Shown one piece after another: positions 52,597 through 60,454 of a DNA stretch of 64,000 nucleotides; position 1 is the stretch's first letter; every line of letters starts with the position of its first letter. Position numbers and translations under genes: made by a program. Origin of the DNA: Clostridium rhizosphaerae (GTDB taxonomy: Bacteria > Bacillota > Clostridia > Clostridiales > Clostridiaceae); assembly GCF_016765585.1 (NCBI RefSeq), contig NZ_JAESWC010000014.1:62001-126000 (forward strand), read 5' to 3'. A model generated the notes under the pieces. The model searched no databases. It was not told the origin of the DNA and saw nothing but the letters and a program-made list of their open reading frames with translations.

Positions 52597-53943
52597 TTAT
52601 TCTTGTGGATCTTCAAATCCTAATGCATAAGAAGCTATGAATCCAGCAGCATATGCAACAACAACACCAATTAAGTATCCTAAAGGCTTAGTAACTAATA
52701 GAGTAAGTGGAAGTCCTGATAATCCCATACTCTTAGCTCCTACAGCTAAAGCAGCCATAACTGCTCCACCAAAGGCACCACCTATACAAGCTCCTAGGAA
52801 TGGTTTACCAAGTGGTAAAGTTACACCGTATATTAATGGTTCCCCAACTCCAAGTATTCCTACTGGAAGAGCTGACCATATAGTCTTTTTCAATCTTTGA
52901 TTCTTTGTTTTAACAAGTACAGCTATTGCTGCTCCAACTTGTCCTGCACCAGCCATAGCTAGTATTGGAAGAAGTAATGTCTGTCCTGTAGTTTTAATAA
53001 GATCCGCATGTATTGGAGTTAATCCTTGATGCAAACCTGTCATAACTAGAGGTAAGAAGGTTCCTCCTAAAATAAATCCAGTGAATGCTCCTCCACCGCT
53101 AATAGCAGTTTTAACAGCAGTTCCTATAGAGTCTGATATAACTCCTCCAAGTGGTTGAAGTGCTAAGAGTGCTACAAAACCAGCAACCAAAACAACAATT
53201 AATGGAGTAACGAAAAGATCTAATATTTCTGGAATAACTTTTCTAACTTTTCTTTCAAGCCAGCTGCTGAAAGCTACAACTATAAGTACAGCTATAACTC
53301 CGCCTCTGCCTGGAACTAATGCTTTTCCACCAATAGTAACAGTTGAAAGATTAGGATGTGTAAGTATTGCAGCCATTGCACCACCAAGCATTGGAGAACC
53401 ACCAAATTCTTTAGCAGCGTTAACACCTACAAATAAGTTAAGTCCCCAGAATATTGAGTTACCTATTATAACAAGTATTTTTCCTGTTGGACTAGCAGCA
53501 AAACCAGCATCAAACTTTATAATAATATTTAATATTCCTGTTACAAGACCACAACCTATGAATGCTGGAATAAGTGGTATAAATATACTTGATATTTTCT
53601 TGAGCAAATTCTTAAATGGAGTATTGTTTTTAGCTTTTATTTCTTCTTTTCTTACAGTTGCTTCATCAACTTCTCCAACTTTAAGTCCTGTTATTTCTCC
53701 AACTTCATTTGCAACCTTTGTAACTCTTCCTGGTCCTAAAACAATTTGAAGTTGTCCTCCTTGTTCAACAAGGCCCATAACTCCTTCAACTTTCTTAAGC
53801 CCTTCCTTGTCAGCTGAGCTTCCATCCTTTAGCACAACTCTAAGTCTAGTCATACAGTATGCCACAGATGCAATGTTGTTTTTCCCGCCAACCTTTTCAA
53901 GGATGGCTTCTGCGATAACTTTTGGTGTGTTTGAATTAGCCAT
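52597..53943 (-). CDS. PTS EIIBC component, MurNAc type (MurP-like)
   Basis: Membrane sugar transporter of 448 residues that imports and phosphorylates its substrate. The EIIB domain (about 1-90) has the phosphocysteine Cys30 in ASVAYCMTRLR. The EIIC part (about 110-448) has about ten helices, with GVGEPLIYGVTLPL, which resembles sucrose/glucose-family EIIC, and TPIHADLIKTTG. No EIIA domain is present, so a separate one is needed. MurQ and a MupG-like protein downstream suggest MurNAc (or MurNAc-GlcNAc) as substrate. I start at ATG 53943 after GGAGG; the ATG at 53997 overlaps a hairpin element. Control is by the RAT/terminator upstream. Confidence 0.9.
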   Translation of the reverse strand: MANSNTPKVIAEAILEKVGGKNNIASVAYCMTRLRVVLKDGSSADKEGLKKVEGVMGLVEQGGQLQIVLGPGRVTKVANEVGEITGLKVGEVDEATVRKEEIKAKNNTPFKNLLKKISSIFIPLIPAFIGCGLVTGILNIIIKFDAGFAASPTGKILVIIGNSIFWGLNLFVGVNAAKEFGGSPMLGGAMAAILTHPNLSTVTIGGKALVPGRGGVIAVLIVVAFSSWLERKVRKVIPEILDLFVTPLIVVLVAGFVALLALQPLGGVISDSIGTAVKTAISGGGAFTGFILGGTFLPLVMTGLHQGLTPIHADLIKTTGQTLLLPILAMAGAGQVGAAIAVLVKTKNQRLKKTIWSALPVGILGVGEPLIYGVTLPLGKPFLGACIGGAFGGAVMAALAVGAKSMGLSGLPLTLLVTKPLGYLIGVVVAYAAGFIASYALGFEDPQE

Positions 53944-53956
53944 AAATGATTCCTCC

Positions 53957-54037
53957 TTTTTTTCGGAACACGGGGCAATCAATGCAGGCTCATTCACATT
54001 CGCCAGATTGCCCGTTAAAGTCCATTTAGGACTTTAA
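53957..54037 (-). repeat. SD-flanked two-hairpin element, copy D (upstream of PTS gene)
   Basis: Minus strand: between GGAGG (54038-54042) and GGAGG (53952-53956), period 86. First stem TTAAAGTCC / loop TAAAT / GGACTTTAA, C, second stem GGGCAATC / GATTGCCC, apical GCGAATGTGAATGAG, then CGTGTTCCGAAAAAAA. Both stems pair exactly although their bases differ from copy A, i.e. compensatory change. The inner GGAGG is the ribosome site of the PTS gene. Confidence 0.85.
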
Positions 54038-54066
54038 CCTCCTTATATAATATTTTTATAAAAAAT

Positions 54067-54115
54067 AAAGAGCTAAAAAAGATTAAACCGATTTACGATA
54101 AATCTCTTTTAGCTC
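54067..54115 (-). terminator. Antitermination-controlled terminator before the PTS gene
   Basis: Minus strand GAGCTAAAAGAGATT ... AATCTTTTTTAGCTC pairing, then TTTATTTTTT. It overlaps the RAT sequence at 54111-54136, so the antiterminator protein bound to RAT can prevent its formation. Confidence 0.85.
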
Positions 54116-54136
54116 ATGCCTGCCGAACAGTAACAC
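54111..54136 (-). promoter_or_regulatory. RAT antiterminator site (LicT/SacY type)
   Basis: Minus strand GTGTTACTGTTCGGCAGGCA then TGAGCT. It has the GTTACTG-n-GCAGGCAT pattern of ribonucleic antiterminators bound by LicT/BglG proteins. Confidence 0.85.
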
Positions 54137-54189
54137 GCTATTTTTTATTTATTTTTGTAACTTTATTTTATAACATGAAAACGATTATG

Positions 54190-55044
54190 TCAATAACTTT
54201 TATGTATGTTCCTAAAAATTTGTTCAATATGAATTGCTAAATATCCTATTTCATCGTCTGGAAGTATTATTTTATACACTCTTTCAACTTCTTTAGCAAT
54301 TTCTACTGCCAAATTATAAGACTCTGCAAATTTTTGTTTTATATCAGATAAAAGTATATTTGTTATAGGTATTTTCTTTTCAACTCTGTCTAAAGCAAAT
54401 CTAACATGAGTTATAAGCCTAACATAATCTATGCTTTCCTTATCAATTTTATTCCCTGTTTTCTCCTCCATAAGATTTATAACATCATTTATTATGGTAG
54501 TACTTTGGGCAGTTCGTGAAATATCCTGCTTGTTAACTGCAGCATGAAGATGCATTGCAATAAATCCCACCTCATCTGCAGGTAAGGTAATATTAAATCT
54601 CCCATTAATCTTTTCAAGAGCTTTTAATGCTATCATATACTCTTCTCTGTAAAGACTCTTAATCTCTGCTAAAAAAGGATTAATAATATCTATGCCATTA
54701 TTATATCTATCTATTGTAAAAGATATGTGATCAAGAAGTGTAATATGTATTCTTTCATCAATATCTTTATTTAATTCCTTAACCGCCATCAATATTACTT
54801 CTTCAGTAACGCCTATTATATCCTTGTCTATCTCTCTAGACATTCCTGCGAATCTATATTTATTATTCTCATCAGCTAAATAAAATATCTTTTCTACCCT
54901 TTCCTCATTTTTTAGAGGCTTATTCTCTTTAGCATTAAACCCTACCCCGCTGCCAACAAGAATACATTCTTTGCCTGAATCTTTATCTATGCAATAAACA
55001 ACATTATTATTAAACGATCTTATTACCTTAAATTCTTTTTTCAT
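54190..55044 (-). CDS. LicT/BglG-family transcription antiterminator
   Basis: A 284-residue antiterminator. The RNA-binding CAT domain covers about 1-55 (KKEFKVIRSFNNNVVYCIDKDSG, VLVGSGVGFNAKENKPL-like). Two PRD domains follow, each with conserved histidines (TLLDHISFTIDRYNNG, HLHAAVN; RLITHVRFALDRVEKK, IHIEQIFR). It binds the RAT sequence in the same transcript just downstream to stop termination ahead of the MurNAc PTS gene, and PRD phosphorylation by HPr and the EIIB should adjust this by substrate. I start at 55044; GGAGG lies eight bases before the paired ATGs. Head of the operon. Confidence 0.92.
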   Translation of the reverse strand: MKKEFKVIRSFNNNVVYCIDKDSGKECILVGSGVGFNAKENKPLKNEERVEKIFYLADENNKYRFAGMSREIDKDIIGVTEEVILMAVKELNKDIDERIHITLLDHISFTIDRYNNGIDIINPFLAEIKSLYREEYMIALKALEKINGRFNITLPADEVGFIAMHLHAAVNKQDISRTAQSTTIINDVINLMEEKTGNKIDKESIDYVRLITHVRFALDRVEKKIPITNILLSDIKQKFAESYNLAVEIAKEVERVYKIILPDDEIGYLAIHIEQIFRNIHKSY

Positions 55045-55247
55045 CATAGCCTCCAAAGTACATATTTGTATCTTTAAACCATTTTATACCAACTAACAGT
55101 ATAATTTCAATATAATTCTTATATTACTTCACTACTTAAGAATGTTGTGTTCTAAATCAGTTTATAGAATACCTCTTGAACCCGCATAGAATGAGCAAAT
55201 ATTTGTATATTTATATATTTAAATAGGTTATGATAATCCCACAAATG

Positions 55248-55261
55248 TGACAGAAATGTAA
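55248..55261 (+). promoter_or_regulatory. BceR-type binding site
   Basis: TGACA-GAAA-TGTAA, an exact match to the published TnACA-N4-TGTAA pattern of BceR-like regulators. It lies about 190 bases before the transporter start and ahead of the likely promoter. Confidence 0.7.
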
Positions 55262-55355
55262 GCTTAGTTTGTGTTTTTGTAAGCTAAAAAAATGGTACTA
55301 TATATACTAAACATATACAATAGTATTGTAAGATTTGAAAACACATATACGGAGG

Positions 55356-55434
55356 TAAAAACCCTAAATGGGCTTTTACGAGTAATTTTCGAGCGGAGCG
55401 AGAGTTTTAAATTACTCAGTGCTTCCGACTATAG
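55356..55434 (+). repeat. SD-flanked two-hairpin element, copy E (upstream of bceA-like gene)
   Basis: Plus strand: between GGAGG (55351-55355) and GGAGG (55435-55439), period exactly 84 as in copy A. First stem TAAAAACCC / loop TAAAT / GGGCTTTTA (one mismatch), C, second stem GAGTAATTT / AAATTACTC, apical CGAGCGGAGCGAGAG, tail AGTGCTTCCGACTATA. The downstream GGAGG is the ribosome site of the ATPase gene. It is the only copy on the plus strand; the others face the other way, each aligned with its own gene. Confidence 0.85.
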
Positions 55435-55446
55435 GGAGGAATATAT

Positions 55447-56208
55447 ATGAGCGATGTTTTAGTAGCTAAAAATTTAAAGAAGGTTTATGGATCAAGGGGA
55501 AACGTATATACCGCACTTCATGATATAAACTTAAATATTAGAGAAGGTGAATTTGTTGGAATAATGGGGCCTTCCGGTGCAGGCAAAACTACACTTTTAA
55601 ATATAATTTCAACTATAGACAAACCAAGCAGCGGTACCGTTACGATCGGCGGAGATGATATCGTAAGAATGAATGAAGAAAAGCTATCACTGTTTAGAAG
55701 AAATAAGCTAGGTTTTATATTTCAGGACTTTAACTTATTAGATACCTTAACAGTTAAAGAAAATATTATACTTCCATTAACGCTTTCAAAAGTGAATATT
55801 AAAGAGATTGAAAATAGGCTTAAAGAGGTTTCTATCAGTCTTGGAATTGATGATATTTTAAATAAGTACCCTTATGAAATATCCGGTGGACAAAAGCAAA
55901 GGACTGCTGCCGCAAGAGCTATTATAAATAAACCTGCACTCGTACTTGCAGATGAACCTACGGGAGCCTTAGACTCAAAGTCCTCTACAGAACTTCTTCA
56001 GTCACTTAATGATTTAAATGAAAATAATAATGCAACAATAATGATGGTAACTCATGATGCCTTTGCAGCAAGCTATTGCAAGAGAATAATTTTTATAAAG
56101 GATGGTTTACTGTTTACTGAGCTTGTTCGTGGTTCTTCACGCAAAGAATTCTTCCAAAAAATATTAGATGTATTAAAAACCTTAGGCGGCGGGCTTGATG
56201 ATATGTAA
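55447..56208 (+). CDS. BceA-type ABC ATPase (peptide antibiotic resistance/sensing)
   Basis: A 253-residue ATPase of the MacB/BceA class. Walker A GPSGAGKTT, signature EISGGQKQR, Walker B LVLADEPTGALDSK and switch MMVTHDAFAAS. With the large BceB-type permease downstream it forms a transporter that in Firmicutes removes bacitracin-type peptides from their lipid targets and signals to a BceS-like kinase. No BceRS pair is adjacent; a BceR-like site lies upstream. Ribosome site GGAGG at 55435-55439 belongs to hairpin element copy E. Confidence 0.93.
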   Translation: MSDVLVAKNLKKVYGSRGNVYTALHDINLNIREGEFVGIMGPSGAGKTTLLNIISTIDKPSSGTVTIGGDDIVRMNEEKLSLFRRNKLGFIFQDFNLLDTLTVKENIILPLTLSKVNIKEIENRLKEVSISLGIDDILNKYPYEISGGQKQRTAAARAIINKPALVLADEPTGALDSKSSTELLQSLNDLNENNNATIMMVTHDAFAASYCKRIIFIKDGLLFTELVRGSSRKEFFQKILDVLKTLGGGLDDM

Positions 56209-56230
56209 TAAAAGAAAGGATTGATTTTAA

Positions 56231-58165
56231 GTGGGTCTATTTAATATAGCCTTTAAAAATATAAAACGAAACTTTTATAACTATTTTTTATACTTTCTTT
56301 CAATGATATTCAGCATAATGATTTATTTTACTTTTACTTCTATACAATATAATACTCAGGTTCAAGAGCTTGCAGGCTCTTCCATGAAAATTTCAGTTGT
56401 TTTTAATTGTGCTGCAGTAGTTATTGCTGTGTTTGTAGCAATATTTATATGGTATTCAAATTCTTTCTTTACTAAAAAGAGAAAAAAAGAAATTGCGCTA
56501 TATTCTCTTCTTGGCATTAGAAAAAAACAAATTGGCAGAATGCTATTCTATGAAAATATAGTTATGGGTATAGCAGCCCTAATTTGCGGAATCTTCATCG
56601 GAGGTCTTCTTTCAAAATTATTCATAATGTTACTAGTTAAGCTTATGGGTTTTTCAGCAGACATTGTATTCATGGTATCATCAAAGGCAATTTTAAACAC
56701 ATCAATAGTCTTTGCCGTGCTATTTTTAGCTACATCCATTCATGGATATAGATTAATTTATAGGTTTAAACTAATAGAACTTTTTAAAGCTGAAAATCTA
56801 GGTGAAAAAGAACCAAAGGCTTCTATTATTTTATCTATAGGTTCCGTATTATTTATTGGAGGAGGTTACTTAATATATACTAAAGGACTTCTTCTGTTTG
56901 GTGTATTATCAGTATTTATTACTCTGATTTTAACTGTAATAGGTACATTCATGCTTTTCTCTTCCTTAACCTTATATATTATAAAGCTGGCAAAGAAAAA
57001 CAAGAAGAGATACTATAAAGGAATAAATATGATAGGAACTTCTCAAATGCTTTACAGAATAAAAGCCAGTGCAAGAACCTTAGCCACTATAGCGGTACTT
57101 AGTGCAACGACTCTTACAGCTATGGAGGTAAGTTCAAGCTTTTATTATGACTATTCCAATACTCTTGAGAAAGGTTATGCTTTTACTTATGCCTTAGCAG
57201 GTAATGATGACACCTTATATAAAAAGGTAGAAGATACAATTGCAAAGCATCCAAACAATAAGCTTCTTTCATCTGTAGATATTAATTTTGTAAAAGTAAA
57301 CGGAACCTGGCCTAATGTCATGAAGTCAAATCATACTTCGCCATCAAATAAAACCAGCTTCTATATGGTGTCGGAAAGCAAGTATAACGAAATTATAAAT
57401 GCGTGGGGCATTAAAGATAAAATCAAATTAAATGGTGCTGATGAAACTGTTGTATTCGATCCCTATTATAGAAAAGCTTTTATGAATTCATATACAGGAA
57501 ATACTATTATAATTGATGGCAAATCTATAAAAATAGTTGATTGTAAAAATTATTCACTAGCAAACAATGGTATGATTAATGAAGCTATTGTTGTAAAGGA
57601 TGAGGTTTATAATAGTTATCGTAAGGATGACAATGTGTATAGAATAAAGGGATACATTACAGCTAATAAAAAGGACAGTAAAGATCTTACTAAGGAACTT
57701 GAGGGAATGATACCTAAAGAATTCACAAAATTCAATGGAGATTTTATTAAGTTTACATCATATTACGATCAATATGTATCCGGACTTAGCTTTTCAGGAG
57801 TAATAATATTTATTGGGGCTTTCTTAGGATTACTTTTCCTAGTTGCTACAGGAAGCATAATATTCTTCAAACAGCTATCAGAGGCTAACGAAGATAAAAA
57901 TAGATATAAAATTCTTAGAAATATCGGAGTAACAAATAATGAAATCAGAGCCTCAATCAAAAAGCAGATATTCATGATATTTGCACTGCCCTTAGCTATT
58001 GGTATAATGCATAGCCTGGTTGCTTCAACCCTTTTAGGAAAGACAATCAATACAAATTTAACAATACCAATAATACTTACAATTAGTGCTTATTCAATCA
58101 TTTATATGATTTACTACTTCTTGACTGTGAGCTCATACTATAATATTGTTAATTCAAAAAATTAA
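56231..58165 (+). CDS. BceB-type ABC permease
   Basis: A 644-residue permease with about ten helices in the BceB arrangement. The opening LFNIAFKNIKRNFYNYFLYF is characteristic. The FtsX-like four-helix cores lie at about 15-230 and 525-640. The extracytoplasmic domain, about residues 300-515, sits between helices 7 and 8 and is where peptide binding and signalling to the kinase are thought to occur. The start is GTG at 56231 after AAAGGA. Together with the ATPase 22 bases upstream it makes one transporter, closed by a strong terminator at 58166-58205. Confidence 0.92.
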   Translation: MGLFNIAFKNIKRNFYNYFLYFLSMIFSIMIYFTFTSIQYNTQVQELAGSSMKISVVFNCAAVVIAVFVAIFIWYSNSFFTKKRKKEIALYSLLGIRKKQIGRMLFYENIVMGIAALICGIFIGGLLSKLFIMLLVKLMGFSADIVFMVSSKAILNTSIVFAVLFLATSIHGYRLIYRFKLIELFKAENLGEKEPKASIILSIGSVLFIGGGYLIYTKGLLLFGVLSVFITLILTVIGTFMLFSSLTLYIIKLAKKNKKRYYKGINMIGTSQMLYRIKASARTLATIAVLSATTLTAMEVSSSFYYDYSNTLEKGYAFTYALAGNDDTLYKKVEDTIAKHPNNKLLSSVDINFVKVNGTWPNVMKSNHTSPSNKTSFYMVSESKYNEIINAWGIKDKIKLNGADETVVFDPYYRKAFMNSYTGNTIIIDGKSIKIVDCKNYSLANNGMINEAIVVKDEVYNSYRKDDNVYRIKGYITANKKDSKDLTKELEGMIPKEFTKFNGDFIKFTSYYDQYVSGLSFSGVIIFIGAFLGLLFLVATGSIIFFKQLSEANEDKNRYKILRNIGVTNNEIRASIKKQIFMIFALPLAIGIMHSLVASTLLGKTINTNLTIPIILTISAYSIIYMIYYFLTVSSYYNIVNSKN

Positions 58166-58205
58166 AAAACCCGCCAAAGTTATTATAAGAACTTTGGCGG
58201 GTTTT
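58166..58205. terminator. Bidirectional terminator
   Basis: AAAACCCGCCAAAGTT / AACTTTGGCGGGTTTT with an eight-base loop, between the bceB-like and DUF1836 genes. Confidence 0.93.
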
Positions 58206-58207
58206 AT

Positions 58208-58804
58208 CTAACCCTGATTATATTCATCAACTATTTTTCTAGCCAGCTTTTTAATAGCACTCGCCTGAGCTATAAGAGACATAACTATAAGGAATACTAA
58301 AATCCTTTCCTCGTCAGAACCTTTTAAGCTGTTATCTTTAATAATATCTTTAAGTTTAGACTCCTTAAAATGATTTTCGGATAGAAAATCATTAAACATT
58401 TCTGCTTGCAGATTAGAAAAAATCTTATAAGCTTTTTCCCAGGATAATATATCATCGTTTCTATTATTAATGTTATTAAAAGCAAGCCCAAACACTTTTT
58501 TAATTTCTTCTGTGGTAAGTATTGGCCTCATATAACTTAAAAGCAATAGCTGTGCCAAATGATCCTTCGTATAACCCCTCTTCTTGCCATCATCAGGTTT
58601 TGATATAACTTCACCTTTTATATAATTCTGTACAATATTGCTGGTATATTTCTCATCTTCAAACTTATCATTCAAGTAATCGATTACTTGCGATAGGAAT
58701 AAATCATAACGAGGTAAATCCTCGTAGGAAACAACAGTATTTTGCGCTATATCACTTGCTATCTTTTTAATATATTCGATATCGAATTCATTATTCTTTT
58801 CCAT
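58208..58804 (-). CDS. DUF1836 domain protein
   Basis: A 198-residue soluble protein. The pattern YEDLPRYDLFLSQVIDYLND, then KGEVISKPDDGKKRGYTKDH LAQL and RPILTTEEIKKVF matches DUF1836, a family widespread in clostridia, suspected from its YTKDHLAQLLLL stretch of MerR-like DNA binding. No function is established. It ends two bases after the shared terminator and stands alone; GGAGG precedes ATG 58804. Confidence 0.85.
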   Translation of the reverse strand: MEKNNEFDIEYIKKIASDIAQNTVVSYEDLPRYDLFLSQVIDYLNDKFEDEKYTSNIVQNYIKGEVISKPDDGKKRGYTKDHLAQLLLLSYMRPILTTEEIKKVFGLAFNNINNRNDDILSWEKAYKIFSNLQAEMFNDFLSENHFKESKLKDIIKDNSLKGSDEERILVFLIVMSLIAQASAIKKLARKIVDEYNQG

Positions 58805-59132
58805 AAATTTGCCTCCTTGTATATTATCAATTCTTTCCCAAGGATTATGTTATGTCCTTACTTAGATTATACGGTATATTTAAACTTATTACAAGTTATA
58901 TTTTATAAATATCTATTATGAAATATCGAGATATTTATAGAAATTAAAAGATTGATAGAGATTAGTCAATCTTTTACTGGATAAATGGTTGTTTATTATG
59001 CAATATAGGTTTATATTTAATTTGTAATACAGTAATACATACTATATAATAAAAACATGAGCTGATTAATACATATGAATATGAAGTTTGAAGAGCACAT
59101 GGTATAATTGTAATATAATGTATTAATCTTTC
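58805..59132. other. Gene-free gap with two hairpins
   Basis: Contains stem-loops ATAAATATCT / AGATATTTAT (58905-58938) and AAAAGATTGA / TCAATCTTTT (58946-58975). A TGGTATAAT extended -10 lies at 59100-59108, probably the promoter of the downstream serine-rich gene. No ORF seen. Confidence 0.5.
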
Positions 59133-59780
59133 TTGGGGGTGAAGAAAATTAGAAAAAAACGACAACTTATTTTTAGCTTAATTTTGGCTTTTCTGTTTGT
59201 ATCAATAGATATTATAACACCAGGTATGTTTAGTAAGTTTACAGCAGAAAAAGACAGCTACATTGTTTATGCCGCTCCAAAGGGTGGAAGCAGTTTTAAA
59301 TCCAGCAGCTTTAGCAGCGGATCAAAATCATCCAGCAGCTTTAGTACTCCAAAGTCTTCTTCGGGAGGCATTAAATCAGGAAGTTTTAGTACTCCAAAAT
59401 CTTCTGGAAGTTCAAGTTCCAGTAGTAAATCTTCCGGAAGTTCAAGTTCTAGTACTAAATCATCTTCTGGAGGTTTTAAATCTGGAAGCTTCAGTACACC
59501 AAAATCTTTCCCCGGAAGCTCAAGCTCTTCAGGAAGCAGTACAAATAATTCTTCTTCAGAAAGCTATAGCTCAAGCGGTACAAAGCGAAGTATTATACCA
59601 ATACCTATTCCTATTCCATGGGGAACAACAAGACATTACAGTACCCCTTTTGGAAGCTACTACAGCGGCCCCGGCCATATAGTAGGCAGTTTTTTTTCCG
59701 GACTTCTTAGATTTATCATAATAATAATAGTTATAATAATAATTTTAAAAATAATTAAAAATTCAAAAAGACGATTTTAA
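59133..59780 (+). CDS. Serine/glycine-rich membrane-anchored protein of a PspA operon
   Basis: A 215-residue protein. A signal-anchor helix (about 13-34) is followed by about 100 residues of Ser/Gly/Lys repeats (SSSFSTPKSSSGG, KSGSFSTPKS, repeated), a proline-rich IPIPIPIPWG and a C-terminal helix of mostly isoleucine (FIIIIIVIIIILKII). Low complexity, no enzyme motif. It is first of three genes with PspA next, so an envelope-stress role at the membrane is inferred. Start problem: the best-spaced site, GGGGGTGA (59135-59142), lies inside the TTG/GTG candidates and would fit ATT at 59148. I keep TTG 59133 as the outer limit. Confidence 0.72.
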   Translation: MGVKKIRKKRQLIFSLILAFLFVSIDIITPGMFSKFTAEKDSYIVYAAPKGGSSFKSSSFSSGSKSSSSFSTPKSSSGGIKSGSFSTPKSSGSSSSSSKSSGSSSSSTKSSSGGFKSGSFSTPKSFPGSSSSSGSSTNNSSSESYSSSGTKRSIIPIPIPIPWGTTRHYSTPFGSYYSGPGHIVGSFFSGLLRFIIIIIVIIIILKIIKNSKRRF

Positions 59781-59795
59781 AGGAGGATTTTAAAA

Positions 59796-60446
59796 ATGGG
59801 AGTATTCGACAGAATATCAAATATCTTAAGGGCAAAGGTGAACAATGCAATAGACGACATGGAAAATCCAGTTGAGCTATTAGATCAAAAAATCAGAGAC
59901 ATGGAAGAGAGTTTAAACACTGCTAAGCTTTCATCAGCACAAATCTTAGGAAATGTTCATGAAATTGAAAAGAAAATGGAAACTGCAGAAAAGGAATCTA
60001 AGGATTGGGACAACAAAGTAAGACTTGCAATGGGTAAAAGCGATGAAGAATTAGCTAAAAAAGCTCTTGCTAAAAAACTTGAAGCTGATAAAAACTATTC
60101 AAGCTTAAAATCAAGCTACGAAGATGCTCGTGCAAAAGCTGAAGCTATTAAAACTAAGCTTAGAGAGCTTGATGAAGAAATCGAGCAGACAAGAAGATAC
60201 CGAGATGAAGCTGCTGCTAGATATAACAATGCAGAAGCTACTGGCAAGGTAAATGAGATTCTTGCAAATGTTGATACAAAGAACAATAAAATAAACATGG
60301 ATGATATTGAAAGAAAAATTCAAAAGAAAGAATCTTATGCTGAAGGTCTTGGCGAATTAAAAACAGACAACACTCTTGAAGATGAATTTAAAAAGCTTGA
60401 AGAAGTTGACTTAGAAGAAGAACTTAAAAAATATAAACAGCAATAG
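59796..60446 (+). CDS. PspA/IM30 family protein
   Basis: A 216-residue coiled-coil protein. The N-terminal GVFDRISNILRAKVNNAIDD and MENPVELLDQKIRDMEESLN are typical of PspA/Vipp1, including the amphipathic first helix. Long heptad-rich helices follow (about 25-190), ending with an acidic tail EEVDLEEELKKYKQ. PspA proteins form oligomers on the membrane and help keep it sealed under stress. It lies 15 bases after the serine-rich gene with AGGAGG before the ATG, and eight bases before the Cys-rich gene, so all three are one operon. Confidence 0.93.
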   Translation: MGVFDRISNILRAKVNNAIDDMENPVELLDQKIRDMEESLNTAKLSSAQILGNVHEIEKKMETAEKESKDWDNKVRLAMGKSDEELAKKALAKKLEADKNYSSLKSSYEDARAKAEAIKTKLRELDEEIEQTRRYRDEAAARYNNAEATGKVNEILANVDTKNNKINMDDIERKIQKKESYAEGLGELKTDNTLEDEFKKLEEVDLEEELKKYKQQ

Positions 60447-60454
60447 GTGATGTA

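Larger units (their letters stand above)
55057..55446. other. Divergent regulatory gap between antiterminator and bceA-like genes
   Basis: 390 bases, no ORF. It holds the BceR-like site (55248-55261), a probable promoter near TTGTAAGC ... TATATA (about 55280-55315) and hairpin element copy E (55356-55434) directly before the bceA-like start. Confidence 0.6.

Noticed and set aside
59263-59682. A 139-codon frame overlapping the serine-rich gene
   Set aside because: It is the +1 shadow of the repeated serine codons; no ribosome site, and the Val/Leu/Gln repeats only mirror the real frame.
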